From positions 186,001-250,000 of the forward strand of contig JXTB01000233.1 of the NCBI GenBank assembly GCA_002914805.1: 64,000 bases of DNA, read 5' to 3'. Each line of letters starts with the position of its first letter. The first letter of the stretch is position 1. The notes beneath the pieces are model-generated. The model searched no databases and was not told the DNA's origin. It worked only from the letters and a program-made list of their open reading frames with translations. Shown here one piece after another: positions 34,735 through 46,881 of this stretch. Both the position numbers and the translations under genes were made by a program. The DNA comes from Parasponia andersonii (Eukaryota > Streptophyta > Magnoliopsida > Rosales > Cannabaceae).

Positions 34735-35032
34735 CGAAAGCCCATTTTCTCCAACTTAGTTAAGGGGCCAAACCCAAAGGTCCATATGCCACCGAATCTA
34801 CTACTTCGGCATTCTGAATCGTTACCGTACTTCGCCTCGGCCGGTAATCTACCCATTATTGATTAAACCCTTAAACCCTAACGTTATAAACGTTCTTTTA
34901 AACCCGTCTCTGCCTCTCTGTACACCTTTTCTTTTCTTTTTTTTTTTTCAAAAAAAAAATATATTTCTCTTTCTCTAATTCCCTTATACCTGATTATTTG
35001 GTTTTCCATTTTTCCTCAATCTATTGACCACC
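34735..35032 (+). promoter_or_regulatory. CPN60 promoter with site II motif and telo-box
   Basis: AGCCCA at 34739-34744 (TGGGCT inverted, a site II-type TCP site) is followed by a telo-box AAACCCTAA at 34873-34881. The pair of site II and telo-box is known from promoters of plant ribosomal-protein and mitochondrial housekeeping genes. There is no clear TATA. The leader after about 34900 is CT-rich. I see no perfect heat-shock element, only a weak AACGTTCTT. Confidence 0.55.
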
Positions 35033-38000
35033 ATGTACCGCTTCGCCACTATCCTCGCCTCCAAAGCCAGGTATTCACTCAAACCACTGCTAAAAATCTT
35101 TTCTTTTGGCTGTTTTCTCATCTGGGTCTTTCTCATTTTCCACTTTTTGGCATTTTTCTTTTTGGCTTTTTTCTTATTTTCCAAATTCTTTTGCTTTTTT
35201 TTTTTTGGTGGGTACGTAGGTTGACTAAGAATGGCGCTCAACAGGTAGTGTCGACTATTCTTCATTTTCTTCTTCTTAGTCGTTTAATTTATAATTATCT
35301 AACTGCATTTGGATGCGAAGTTTGGAATTGTTGTCCTGCAAATTTGAATATAAAACTTTTTTTTTTCTTTTTCAAATTTTTATGAGATTTAGATTGGCAG
35401 TAGATTGAGTTGGACAAGGAACTATGCGGCAAAAGACGTTAAATTTGGGGCTGAAGCCCGTGGCTTGATGCTGAGGGGTGTTGAAGAGCTCGCTGATGCT
35501 GTTAAAGTGACGATGGGACCGAAAGTGAGTCACATAATTAGTTATGAGTTATTGAGGGATTTGTGTAATTTGTTTCACATTGAACTGTGTTATGATATGG
35601 CTAAGATGATAATGCCGTCGTCTTGTTGGCACTGTAGTTTGTAGGCTGTAGCGAGTACAGACTAGTGAAAACACTAATTGTTTGTCGCATTTTTCCATTC
35701 CTGCCACAAAATTTAGATAGCTTTTAATGGTATTTTTGGATGCTTGACTAGTGGCAATTGTTGTCGGTTTTCTTTTATTCTTTGCAGGGTCGCAATGTTG
35801 TTCTAGAACAAAGTTTTGGGGCCCCTAAAGTCACTAAAGATGGTGTTACTGTGGCAAAAAGTATTGAATTCAGTGACAGAGTCAAGAATATTGGAGCTAG
35901 TCTTGTAAAACAAGTGGCAAATGCTACAAACGATGTGGCCGGAGATGGTAAGCGTCCATCATGAATTTTTCAACTGAATCGTTTTAGGTTGATTTTAGTG
36001 ATGATGAATCAATGCTTTTGTTCAGTACTTGTTCTGTTGTTCTTTATTGTTTATATGTGTAAAAGTAAAATGTAGTTGTTGTTAGTTATGACATTGTTGG
36101 GATATGGTTGTCAATAATTAGAAGAGGGGATTCTTGGCATGTATTTAATTAGTGTATACTGTTGGCAATTAAAATACTTACTAATCTATAGGTCCTTTTA
36201 AATATTTGCAGGTACTACTTGTGCAACAGTCCTCACTCGTGCTATATTTAAGGAAGGCTGCAAGTCTGTGGCAGCAGGGATGAATGCTATGGACCTAAGG
36301 CGTGGGATTACGATGGCAGTTGATGCTGTTGTGACAAACTTGAAGAGCAGGGCAAGAATGATTAGTACATCTGAAGAAATAGCACAGGTGACTTTATAAG
36401 TTCTACTTATGTTTGAAACTAAACTAAAAAAAAATATAGAGTATAAAGAGATATATCAAAGATGAAAATAATATTTTGGACTTACCATGTTTTATGATAA
36501 ATTTTCCTGGAAAGGTTGGAACAATATCGGCTAATGGAGAAAGGGAAATAGGTGAGCTAATAGCAAAAGCCATGGAAAAAGTTGGCAAAGAGGGTGTCAT
36601 CACCATTGCAGTAAGTTGTTCGGATTTTTCTGTTGTTTCATTCAATGTTGAATGATTATATCATAAATGGTGGCATGTAGTGGCCCTGTAGGATTTGCTC
36701 TTTAGTTGTCGGTTTATTAATATATTTTTATATGCTAAGTTCATTTTTGTGATTGGTTTAAGTTTAAAGCTACCTGCCTTTTTTTCGTTTTGTATACAAT
36801 GTGAAGCTCCTTATTGCAAGTTTTTATTTGTAATGTTTTGCAGTAATTGATTTTGCATAGTGTTGTTTGATTATTCCATCGTTTCAAGATGTACTGGAGA
36901 TTAACTTGTGTAATAAAATATGAGATGCTGCAAAAATTGGGCAGTTTATTGCATGATTTTAATTATGAGGAGAGTTTCTGGAATTTTTAGTGCAGATGAT
37001 TATGATGTCATTTGTTGTACATTTTTTGTTTGTGTATTTTTTTTTTTCCTGTTTCTTATTTGAATCTAAATGTCTTTCCTTTCCAAGGAATTGTGTTTTA
37101 TGTCTGAATTTTTTTTTACCTTGTCTAATCCTTGTAGGATGGTAAAACCTTGGATAACGAACTAGAGGTGGTTGAAGGAATGAAGTTGGACAGGGGCTAT
37201 ATATCCCCATATTTCATCACCAATCAGAAAAACCAAAAATGTGTCAGAATATGCTTCCCTTTATTAATCACTGTTTTCTTCATATATTCATGTTTCTTGA
37301 ATCTTCAGTTAGTAGGCTGTACCCTCTATATGTTCTTTGGATTGTTTATGATCTCTACTTGTTTCTAAAGAAAACTGCTTCCTTTTGGATGTCAATAAGG
37401 CTTTTTATTTTTAACAGGAATTAGAAAATCCACTCATCTTAATCCATGAGAAGAAAATCTCAAACTTTAATGCCATAGTGAAGATATTGGAGTTGGCTTT
37501 GAAGGTAAGTGTTTCTTTTAGGGCTTGTAGAAGTATGCAAAATGCGTTTCTTTCATTATTTACCTATTTTTTATGAATTATCAGAGTCGAAGACCTCTAT
37601 TGATTGTAGCTGAAGATGTAGAAAGTGAAGCACTTGCTACACTCATTATAAACAAGCTCCGAGCTGGAATCAAGGTAAGTTCTATGTTTTCTTAGATACC
37701 TAACAGATCTACCGAATTTTTTTTCGCTGTTTATGAAGATGACAAGTTATAATTTTCTCTGTTGCGTTAATTGATTGGTCAAGGTTTGTGCCATTAAAGC
37801 CCCTGGTTTTGGAGAAAACAGGAAAGCCAATTTACGGGATCTTGCCATTCTTACTGGAGGGGAGGTGCGTCATTTGTTGATTTCTTTTTCTCCTTAAACT
37901 TGAAATTGCTACGTGATATTATTTTAATACGTATTTTAAAAGACTAAACTCCCTTCTAGTTGCTGCCTGATGCTAATACAACACATATAAAATGAATGTA

Positions 38001-39815
38001 CATATTACAGGTTATAACTGAGGAGCTTGGTCTGAATCTTGAAAAAGTGGGACCAGAAATGCTTGGCACCTGCAAAAAGGTGGGATATACAATGACAATA
38101 AACTTTTTCTAACTTGTTATTGTCTGTTTAAGTTTAGCCTGGCCGTGGAGCATAACTAAAAGGGTAATATCCAACAATATGACCATAACCCTCCAAACCA
38201 TTTGTGTCATGGCTAACTTCTATTTGGTTGAATATTGGAAATCTATTTTTTAGTTTTCTTTTTATTTCTTTTGTCCGCTTGTTGTTTGTTTAATGGCTAA
38301 CTTTTATGGTCTGCCTTTATAGATTACAGTATCAAAGGATGACACTGTGATTCTTGATGGTGTTGGTGACAAGAACGCCATTGAAGAAAGATGTGATGAG
38401 GTCTATATTACTCTTTTTGCATAATGTTTTAACTTTTTTTTTTTGGATGTTTGTGTTTGTTAACTGAGTTAGCTTATGAATTTGTAGCTGAGGTCATCAA
38501 TTGAGTTGAGCACTTCCGATTATGACAAGGAAAAATTTCAAGAGCGGCTTGCAAAGCTTTCTGGTGGTGTTGCTGTCTTAAAGGTTGACTTCCTTTTTGA
38601 AGAACATTGTCTACCATTTTTTTGTTCTGTCAATTGAGCCAGATTGATAAAATGCTTTCTGAAATATCTTCTGAGAATATTGTTTCTACTCTTGTGCAAT
38701 ATGTGACACAATCTCTTAGAAGTTTATTCTGATTGAATTCTTGTTTCTTCTAGATTGGAGGAGCTAGTGAAGCAGAAGTTGGTGAGAAGAAGGATAGAGT
38801 AACTGATGCTCTAAATGCCACCAAGGCTGCTGTAGAGGAAGGAATTGTGCCTGGTAAACTCGTCTTTCGGGAGTACCGTTGGTTTACCTTGTTGGGTTGG
38901 AGTAATTAAATGGTAAATTAATAGCTTCCTACGTATAGGTGGTGGTGTTGCCCTTTTATATGCCTCGAAGGAGCTGGAGAAGTTGCCGACTGCAAACTTT
39001 GATCAAAAGATTGGTGTTCAGATCATTCAGAATGCTCTTAAGGTTTCTGACATTTTTTTAATTTTAATTAATAATTGCTCATTTTCTTTGGATCAAGCAA
39101 TAAACAAAAACATTTCATCTGTTTTTGTTCTTCAAAGACACCAATTCAGTTTTGTGCTGCTGCATCTTCTAATAAACAATTCGTGAAAAATAGAATTTAC
39201 CGGGGGGGCGGCGGTGGGGGTAGGGGAAATGGAATACATGTTGACAAGGCATATCTTGATTTGTCATCAATATTTTGCTGGATGATTTTGACAGATGCCC
39301 GTGAGTACAATTGCTTCTAATGCCGGAGTAGAGGGGGCAGTTATTGTTGCTAGGCTATTGGAGCAGGACAATCCTGACCTTGGATACGACGCAGCAAAAG
39401 GTTTGTCTTTAGTGATTTAATGAAAATAAATTGGTAAACAGCATTGGCTCTTGAATTTTGTTATAAAAATTGGTGCATTTAATCTGTTTTCCTCCTCATT
39501 AAGGTGAATATGTGGACATGATAAAGTCAGGAATCATCGATCCTTTGAAAGTCATTAGAACGGCCTTGGTAGATGCTGCAAGGTACTGATTCACACACCC
39601 TTACAAGACCTTTGCAATGTTGAATTATTGATTAATATTTTTGAGCTCCTTATCACGTCTAAGCAAGAACGTTCCTATTTTTCTACCTATAAGAAAAACA
39701 AGAACCTTACTTACTATTTACCGTTTACCCGTTATGTAGTGTGTCATCATTGTTGACTACCACCGAAGCTGTTGTTGTGGAACTTCCTGATGATGAGGAG
39801 CCCTCTGCGGTGTAA
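35033..39815 (+). CDS. HSP60: Mitochondrial chaperonin CPN60/HSP60, short C-terminus
   Basis: A group I chaperonin that folds imported proteins in the mitochondrial matrix as a ring with CPN10. Exons: 35033-35070, 35220-35244, 35393-35524, 35788-35947, 36212-36387, 36515-36610, 37138-37242, 37418-37504, 37585-37674, 37784-37864, 38011-38079, 38323-38400, 38488-38583, 38754-38853, 38939-39042, 39295-39400, 39504-39582, 39740-39815. They give 565 residues; plant CPN60s are about 575. An Arg/Ser-rich presequence of about 30 residues ([13 protein letters not shown], then [17 protein letters not shown]) is of mitochondrial type. ATPase residues are kept: D83 (TKDGVTVA), D118 in GDGTT, and D429 ([14 protein letters not shown]). 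The C-terminus is [14 protein letters not shown] without the usual GGM tail. In-frame codons after the TAA at 39813-39815 read PGTGGLGY-stop. It resembles the plant CPN60-like 2 / HSP60-3A group. Confidence 0.95.
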
Positions 39816-40750
39816 CCAGGCACAGGAGGCTTGGGCTATTAAAAGCTCGACCCCAGTGATGTTGATTCTGTGATCTAAACTAGACACAATACAAATTGAT
39901 ACACTATTAAAACACGAGGAGAGAATTTTACAGTTTCACACAAAAATGAGAAGAAAGTCTAGATGAGGGTCTCTTCATTCTTTGAATCTAGTCATTTTTG
40001 TCTACCATTTAAACCAAGTTTTGAGCGCTTGTTCAGAGTTACTTATGGTTTCTCGAAAGTACGATTTCTAGTCATTGCGAGAGGTTAAATTTTACAATGT
40101 TTACTGCGTAAAACTGTATTCTTTGGTATTTGTTTTCACTTGTTGTATGTGCATATGTCCATGGTCTACCCCTTTGTGCAATTAAAGAGGGCTTTCTTTA
40201 GGAGAATGGCCAACTTTTCAAAGTCATCAAAATAAATGTTCATAATATTAACTAATTATGGCAATTTTTACAAATTTGCTCGTTTATCTATGGGTAACTT
40301 ATTGGGTGGGATTTGGGTGCAAACTTTTACTCAAATCTACCCTATCCGATTAATATAAACAATAAAAAAAAATGAATTACATAATTTTTTATATAAAAAA
40401 TAAACAAAAACATATGAAATATATAGAAACTCATCTTACATTATGATTTTTATTTAGTTATTAATTTTGTATTAAATTGTGTTGGATTTAAATTTTTTTT
40501 TTTTTTTATGGCATACATGTATTATTTTATAGTTCTTAATGGGCACATGCGTTACTCATGTGTATTCTATACCGTATCCGTGATGGTTGGGATGGTGGAA
40601 TAGACATATCTCACCCGTACCCAACCATTAATTATTAAAACAACTGTCTAAAAGATACCATTCTATTTTCTCTAAAAGAAACTAATGCAAGAAAAATAAA
40701 TAAGAAGTTAAAGTTAATTCACATAAGGGGGTTTTTTATTTTGTAGATAT
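39816..40750. other. CPN60 3' UTR and AT-rich flank
   Basis: The first 27 bases after the stop still read like a chaperonin tail. Then comes ordinary T-rich 3' UTR to about 40200, and AT-rich intergenic DNA with no gene. Confidence 0.5.
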
Positions 40751-40751
40751 T

Positions 40752-41046
40752 GGGATAATTTCACTTTTATACTTGGCATTTTGACATTTTATTCAAATGG
40801 TATATTATGTTTTGGTTATTATCAATATTGACTTTTAGATTTAAAATTAGTTATAAATTTATATTCCGACACTAATTTAAAGTAGTTAATTTATTAAGAT
40901 GCCATTTAAAAAATTGAAAATTTAATTTATTAAGATGTCATTTAAAAAATTGAAAATAAATTATATAAAAATTGATCCGAGAAGAAGTTTATTAAATTAT
41001 TTTAGTAAGTGTCAAAATACAACGTATAAAAGTGATATTACTCCTA
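40752..41046. mobile_element. Foldback MITE, first of an adjacent pair
   Basis: Starts GGATAATTTCACTTTTATAC with GCATTTTGACATTTTA. Its end, inverted, reads GGAGTAATATCACTTTTATAC with GTATTTTGACACTTACT, so the TIR is about 40 bp and imperfect. Inside, AATTTATTAAGATGYCATTT is present twice. Length about 295 bp. Confidence 0.6.
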
Positions 41047-41059
41047 TATTATTTTTATT

Positions 41060-41393
41060 TTTTCACTTTTATTTATTTTGACACTTTGTTCAAATTGTAC
41101 ATTGTGTTTTGATTATTCTTAATATTAACTTTTAGATTTGAAATCTGTTACAAATTTATATATGGTCACTAATTTAGAGTAGCTAATCTATCAAGGTGCG
41201 GTTTAAAAACTTGAAAATAAACCATTTGAGAAGAAGTTTATTAAATTATCTTATTAAATTAACTGCTTTAAATTAGTGTCAGGATATAAATTTTTAACAA
41301 ATATTAAATTTAAGGGTCAATATTGATAATAACCAAAATATAAGATACAAACTGAAGAAAGTATCAAAATACAAGATCTAAAAATGATATTAT
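41060..41393. mobile_element. Foldback MITE, second of an adjacent pair
   Basis: The same family as 40752-41046. It begins TTTTTCACTTTTATTTATTT with TTGACACTTTGTTCAAATTG and ends, inverted, GGATAATATCATTTTTAGAT with GTATTTTGATACTTTCTTC. Both copies also share TTAGATTTGAAATCTGTTAC-like and GAGAAGAAGTTTATTAAATT stretches, so this is a tandem or side-by-side pair. Confidence 0.6.
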
Positions 41394-41710
41394 CCTTTTT
41401 TTTGGGGGGAGGGGAGGAGAATACGTGGATTTTTGGGACGGCAGAAGGAAACAAGATTGGAAAATAATTTTTCGAAAGACAATATATAATTAGGTGAAGT
41501 TGCTTTTCAGTTCAATAATTTAGAAGTTTTTTCTAATAATAGGACATTCAGTTCAACTACCAACTTATTTATAAATACGGCGTTTTATATTAATAATTTT
41601 ATTCTTGTTGGCTTATCAATAGGGCTTCTTTATAAAAAGAGGGGAAAAAAATAATTTTTTTTTCTTATTATTAGATTTTGGTAGAGGCCAAAAGCTAATT
41701 TTAAACTTGA

Positions 41711-41715
41711 GATCG
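41711..41715. repeat. Target-site duplication, left (GATCG)
   Basis: GATCG here matches GATCG at 53188-53192, outside the two LTR ends of the Tekay-type element. The match is perfect at 5 bp. Confidence 0.85.
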
Positions 41716-42264
41716 TGTCACGACCCAAACCCGGGCCAATGGCAAAAGAGGAATTTCACAAATGTGGGAAATTCCTTGATTTATTTGAAAAGTGTCAAAA
41801 GTTCTAGTTTTTATAAAACGGTCCATTTAAATAAAATAATTAGAATTTCATCCTGTGAACCACTCCCACAGTTCGTATATACCATTAAACATAGATCGAA
41901 TAATTATTTAAAATTGCGAAATCAAATATAGTTCCAAGCAATATCATCATCCACAACGAAACTCAAATCCCAGAATGGCATACACAAGTTTACAAACAAA
42001 ATAGAAAGCAGTAATCTTGGTTCAATGCTAATACAAAGCCCAAACAATCCAAACACCAAGATGACAAGCTTCTAGCATTACCAAGAGACGAACTGCAATC
42101 AAGATGACCTCTTACTCCTCTTGATCACCGAGATTGCACTGGACACCACCTGAGAAAGAAGGTAGGGGAGGGGTGAGCATAAAATGCCCAGTAAGAAAAA
42201 CAATTACCCGGTCGAAAATATTTTAGTGATGGAGAATTTCTGCATGGTTAATTTAGTCTAAAAC

Positions 42265-42295
<31 letters not shown>

Positions 42296-42870
42296 AAATC
42301 CAAACTGGAAATCCATATATATATATATATATATATAAAAGTAGTGTAATCAAAACCATTCAATCCATATGCACATGACATAAATCAAACCCATACCCAT
42401 AAGCTCTCATCCTCTCATCTGTGGAAACTCAGGATGATGGCACTAAGTATAACTAACAGCCTACCTGATACCTAAGCCTATACTTGGAGAGGACACCCAT
42501 GTGTCGCCTACCAAACCTGGAGAGGCAACCGAATTGCCTACGCCTACCAAATGGGGAGGTAATCAAAAGTAACAAAACCCCGCGCGAGTTTACGGACTCT
42601 ACACCGATGGTGGGGCACGCAGCGCCACTCTGTAAACCCATGATACTAACACGGTGCTCATGTATGATCCTATGACATGTGCAATACAGAACTGAAGTGT
42701 GAAAATAATCATGCTCTGGTTTTTCGGTAAAATCAGCATACTAGGTTTTTATAGAAAAACGGACAGCATAACGGCCCTATTTTTAATATACCCAAAATAA
42801 CCTGCACTCAGAAAATTTTCAGAGCAATACAATATGTATACATCATACAATCAATTTCCATCACAGATAT

Positions 42871-44669
42871 TGTTGGGATTTTTGCCCTAAAAAGCAGATT
42901 TCCAATTTTACTCTCTTGAATATAAACAACTATCTCTTATATGAAATTATGATATTTGGTATATTAAACTATCTTAGTTGAATAGTTTATTCATCTGAAA
43001 AAAGATTCCATGACTTGATATGTGTATAAAGAAACAAACATGATTAAATATTAATTATGGGGAGACTTGTTTCTTTATCTAAGTTTAAATGAAGTAGTTT
43101 ATAATCTGTAAATAAAAATGGAATACTTTACTTACTATAGGTTGTAGTGTTTGTCTATCTCAACGAGAATGATGTGTCTCAAATCATTGAAATATCTGAC
43201 TTCTGATAGAAACACTAATACAACATAAACAAGTTATGTGTATTAAACTGGACCAAATAATATAAAGAATTAGAATACCGTAACTCAATTCTTATATTAT
43301 CACAAACTAGCTCTTAGCATATAAATCTTAATCTTTGATGTTTGACTGGACTTATTTTCATGGGTTATAGCATTTTGATTTGTTAAAAGATTAACCTCTA
43401 TGAAGTTAGGGGTGAACTCTGGCATATTAGAAGTTATGGCTTATGAATTGATGGGAACACTAAATAGTTAAGGACACTATACATTAATGCCACTTTAGGA
43501 TCTTTCAAGATTCATGGAATAATTAAATCTAAGATCTTAGTATCCACTTTGTGAATTGGTTGATAATTTTATCTAAATGGCCATTGAGAACAAAAATATC
43601 GACAACATTATTCCTTGACAGAAAGATGGTAACTTAAAGGTAAATAGGTGTTGGAAGGGTATTACAGTAATTTCACCTATCCAACTACGGCATTGTATAG
43701 AGATTATATATGTGGTATAGAATATGCTAGATGGATCAATTAATCAAGGTTAGTTGATTAAATTTCTATAAAAGACATGACATTTAATCTAAGAGTGCAG
43801 GATTGGGCCTTTAGTAGAGTGTCATCCTTACTAATAATATTTATATAAATACCATAATAAGAGTTATTATGTATTTATCATATTATTGGAGCTTAGATTA
43901 TTTGGATACACTAGGTCCCTTGTCTAACTCAATTAAGCTCATTAATTGGTTGGTGGTATTTGTGAAATAAGTTTCATGAAACTGTGTAAAATAATGATTC
44001 TACACAGAAGTTGATATTTTTATAAATAAATTTCATGAGTTGGACATATTTATAAAAATACACCCAAAGCCCAAATTGGAGAACAAGCCCAATCCTAATT
44101 GGACTAGGGTTAGCAGTTTTTGGTCCCATATATATAAGATATATGAGAGAAAAAACTACAGAGTAACTCTAAGGAGTCACACGCATAAGGCTAAGGGAGA
44201 GAGAGAGATTTCAGCCAACCTAGGCTAAGGGAGAGAGAAAAATGTTTCCTACAATCTTATAGTCTTATCTCACATCCCGGTGTTCCATAGGATTAAGAAG
44301 GCGTTCTTGATCGTTCTCCAACAAAAGTTTGACTTGGTACTACTCGCTTCGTCAACCAAGAGCAAGAGCATAGACAAGAAGATCTAGGGTTGGAGGTTTG
44401 ATCACCATTAACAAGGAGATCAATGAGGAATACAGTACAAGAGGTAAACCCTAATCTCTTCTCTAGGGTTTTGTATCTAGATTTGATTTATATTGTACAT
44501 GATCCTGTATATGATATATGTGTATTATATGGTTATGAAAACTATTTTCATGTAAAAATTTTAAAACCTAAATCTGCTAATTTTTCCGCTGCATTCATGA
44601 TATGATCATGTATTTTCCATATCTGCATACATGCATAATTTTCCTAAGTGTTAGGTCAATTTACTAACA
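42871..44669 (+). mobile_element. Solo LTR of another retroelement nested in the 3' LTR
   Basis: The partner LTR runs uninterrupted through CATAGATATTTAAATAG, whereas here CACAGATAT and ATATTTAAATAG are separated by 1.8 kb. The insert begins TGTTGGGATTTTTGCCC and ends TTACTAACA (TG...CA). Its flanks are GATAT and AATAT (4 of 5 bases). It has a TATA box (about 44129-44137) followed by a transcribed-region-like stretch with GGGAGAGAGAGAG and GATCTAGGGTTGGAGG. There is no internal gene, PBS or second LTR, so it is a solo LTR, probably copia-like by style. Confidence 0.65.
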
Positions 44670-45061
44670 AATATTTAAATAGTCTAGAAATCACATTTGT
44701 TCTCATATATTGCAAAAAGTAAGTTTTATTCGAAAACGAGTTAAAACAGAGGTAATTGAATCCCTACCTCGCTCGAATAGCAATATCATACTATTGAATC
44801 CTCAAGGTGTCATTGACGATCGCTCGAAGAATCGGGAACCAATTCCAAGCCCTTGATCGTCCTCTTGTGAAAAACTAACTTCTCAACAGAGCTTCAATTC
44901 TACAAACGGACCTCTTCACTGAATTCCTAGCACCCAAAATAGCTAGGTTAAACATATAACTTGTCCAATTCGGGTCCGAGCCCACACCAGGCCGGTGGAA
45001 TGCAAATCGAGGTAAATCTTGACCGTCCGATCTCGATTTCTGTGCTGGTCACCAAACATAG

Positions 45062-45066
45062 NNNNN
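45062..45066. other. Five-N gap in the 3' LTR
   Basis: NNNNN stands where the other LTR has a long TA repeat, so a collapsed microsatellite is the likely cause. Confidence 0.85.
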
Positions 45067-45697
45067 GCCGGATCAAAAAGTCAAACTTAAACTCAAAATA
45101 TCCAAAAAAAGTAACTTTTAATCCGAGCAAAATGGGGTTGACATATATATACCTTGATGCTCCTTGCGACGAGATGAATCTAACGGGACTGGTTGGAGGT
45201 CGAATGGTGGCCGGAATCGTCGCCGGCGGCCAAAAATTAGATTCGGCCTCTTGGAGCTTTTTTGGCATTGCAGGTGACGGCGGCAACCAAGGACATAGGG
45301 AGGCTTTGTCGGTCAATTGCGCAGGCAGACAACGGCGATGGCGGATCCTGCAGTGGTCTGACGTCGACATGTAGAGAGAGATCCGAGAGAGAGAGAGAGA
45401 TCGGGGGGAAAAAGAGAGAAAAGAAAGAGAGAGAGAAAAAGGACAGGGGGGAAAGAGAGAAAAGAGAAAGAGAGAGAAAGAAAAAAGACAGGGCACGTGG
45501 CCCTGTCTTATAAGGCTGTGCAATTTTTCAAAAATTGCACATAAGTCCCCAAAATTTCAAATCTCTTTCAAATCAGTCCCCCAAAAATTGTAATTTAGTC
45601 GTTTTGCACAAAACTTTTGCAAATTAATCTTCCCAATATTATATCTAGAAAATTGATAAAATGTCCAAATTACCCTCCCAAAATCCGGGTTTTTACA

Positions 45698-45712
45698 TTC
45701 TCTCCTCCTTAA
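45698..45712 (-). other. Polypurine tract of the Tekay-type element
   Basis: On the minus strand AAGGAGGAGAA directly precedes the TGTAAAAACCC start of the 3' LTR. This is the normal place and composition for the plus-strand primer. Confidence 0.7.
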
Positions 45713-46881
45713 AAGAATTTCGTCACAAAATTTAAAGTACATGTCAAGGTTTACATCACAATACAACTTCTGACTGAAGGTCAAACAAATGAGAGTACTT
45801 CTCGTACATCTCCGTCTCGAGTTCTCAAGTAGCCTCGTTTTCTTTGTGATGTTCCGAAAGCACCTTGACAAGAGGAATCTCTCTGTTGCGAAGCACCTTC
45901 AACTCTCTAGTCAACAAACAAACAGGTTGCTCTTCATAGGATACATCTTCTTGGATCGGTACATGCACGTACTGAACAACATGAGATGGGTCCGGTGTGT
46001 ACTTCTTCAACATTGACATGTAAAACACATTACGCATGTGACCCAACTGTACAGGCAGATTCAAGTGATACGCCGCTGGTCCAATTCTCTTAGTGACCTC
46101 AAAGGGACTAATATACATTGGAGCAAGCTTACCCTTAACCCCAAATCTTGTCACACCTCGCCTTGGAGTCACTTTCAAGAATACGGAATTACCAGTATCG
46201 AACTCTACCTCACGCCTCTTCGGGTCAGTATAACTCTTCTGACGACTATGAATCTCTTTGAGTCTCTCTTGGATATCCTTGAACTTTTCAATAGTCTCTT
46301 TAATCAACTCAGGTCCAAGAGTAACACGCTCTTCGGTTTCTGCCCAACACAAAGGCGATCTACACGACCTCCCATATAATACCACATATGGAGCCATACC
46401 CACACTGGTATGGTAACTGTTATTATAAGCAAATTCCACCAAAGGGAATTGATCATCCCAGTTCCCACCAAAGTCCAGTATACAACAATGTAGTATATCC
46501 TTAAGAATCTGAATGGTCCTTTTATACTGACCATCTGACTCAGGATGGTGAGCCGTACTGATATCCAACTACGTACCCAATGCTTTTTGCAAGGCTCTCC
46601 AAAACTTAAAAGTGAACCTTGGATATCTGTCGGAGACTATGCTTGAAGGAACACTATGCAAGTATATAATGTTCTCCATATACAGTCTACTGAGCTTAGT
46701 AAGTGAATAGTCCATCCGGATCGGTACAAAGTGAGCACTCTTCATCAACCGATCAACTACCACCCAAACTGCATCATTCTTTCTCAAGGTCTTTGGCAAA
46801 CAGGTCACGAAGTCTATCATGATCTTGTCCTACTTCTATTCCGGAATTGACAACGGCTGAAGTAATCTAGCTAGCCTCTGA

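Larger units (their letters stand above)
41716..45697 (-). repeat. 3' LTR of the Tekay-type element (interrupted)
   Basis: Outer end TGTCACGACCCAAACCCGGG at 41716; inner end ...CGGGTTTTTACA at 45697. Without the 1.8-kb insertion it is about 2.18 kb and aligns over its whole length with 50951-53187, with scattered substitutions and small indels. Five Ns (45062-45066) replace a TA microsatellite that the partner LTR has at 52478-52508. A GA-rich tract spans about 45366-45490. Confidence 0.88.

Noticed and set aside
44948..45523. 191-codon minus-strand frame and overlapping plus-strand frames
   Set aside because: It lies wholly inside the LTR and crosses Ns. The apparent Ser/Leu/Phe-rich protein comes from the GA microsatellite.
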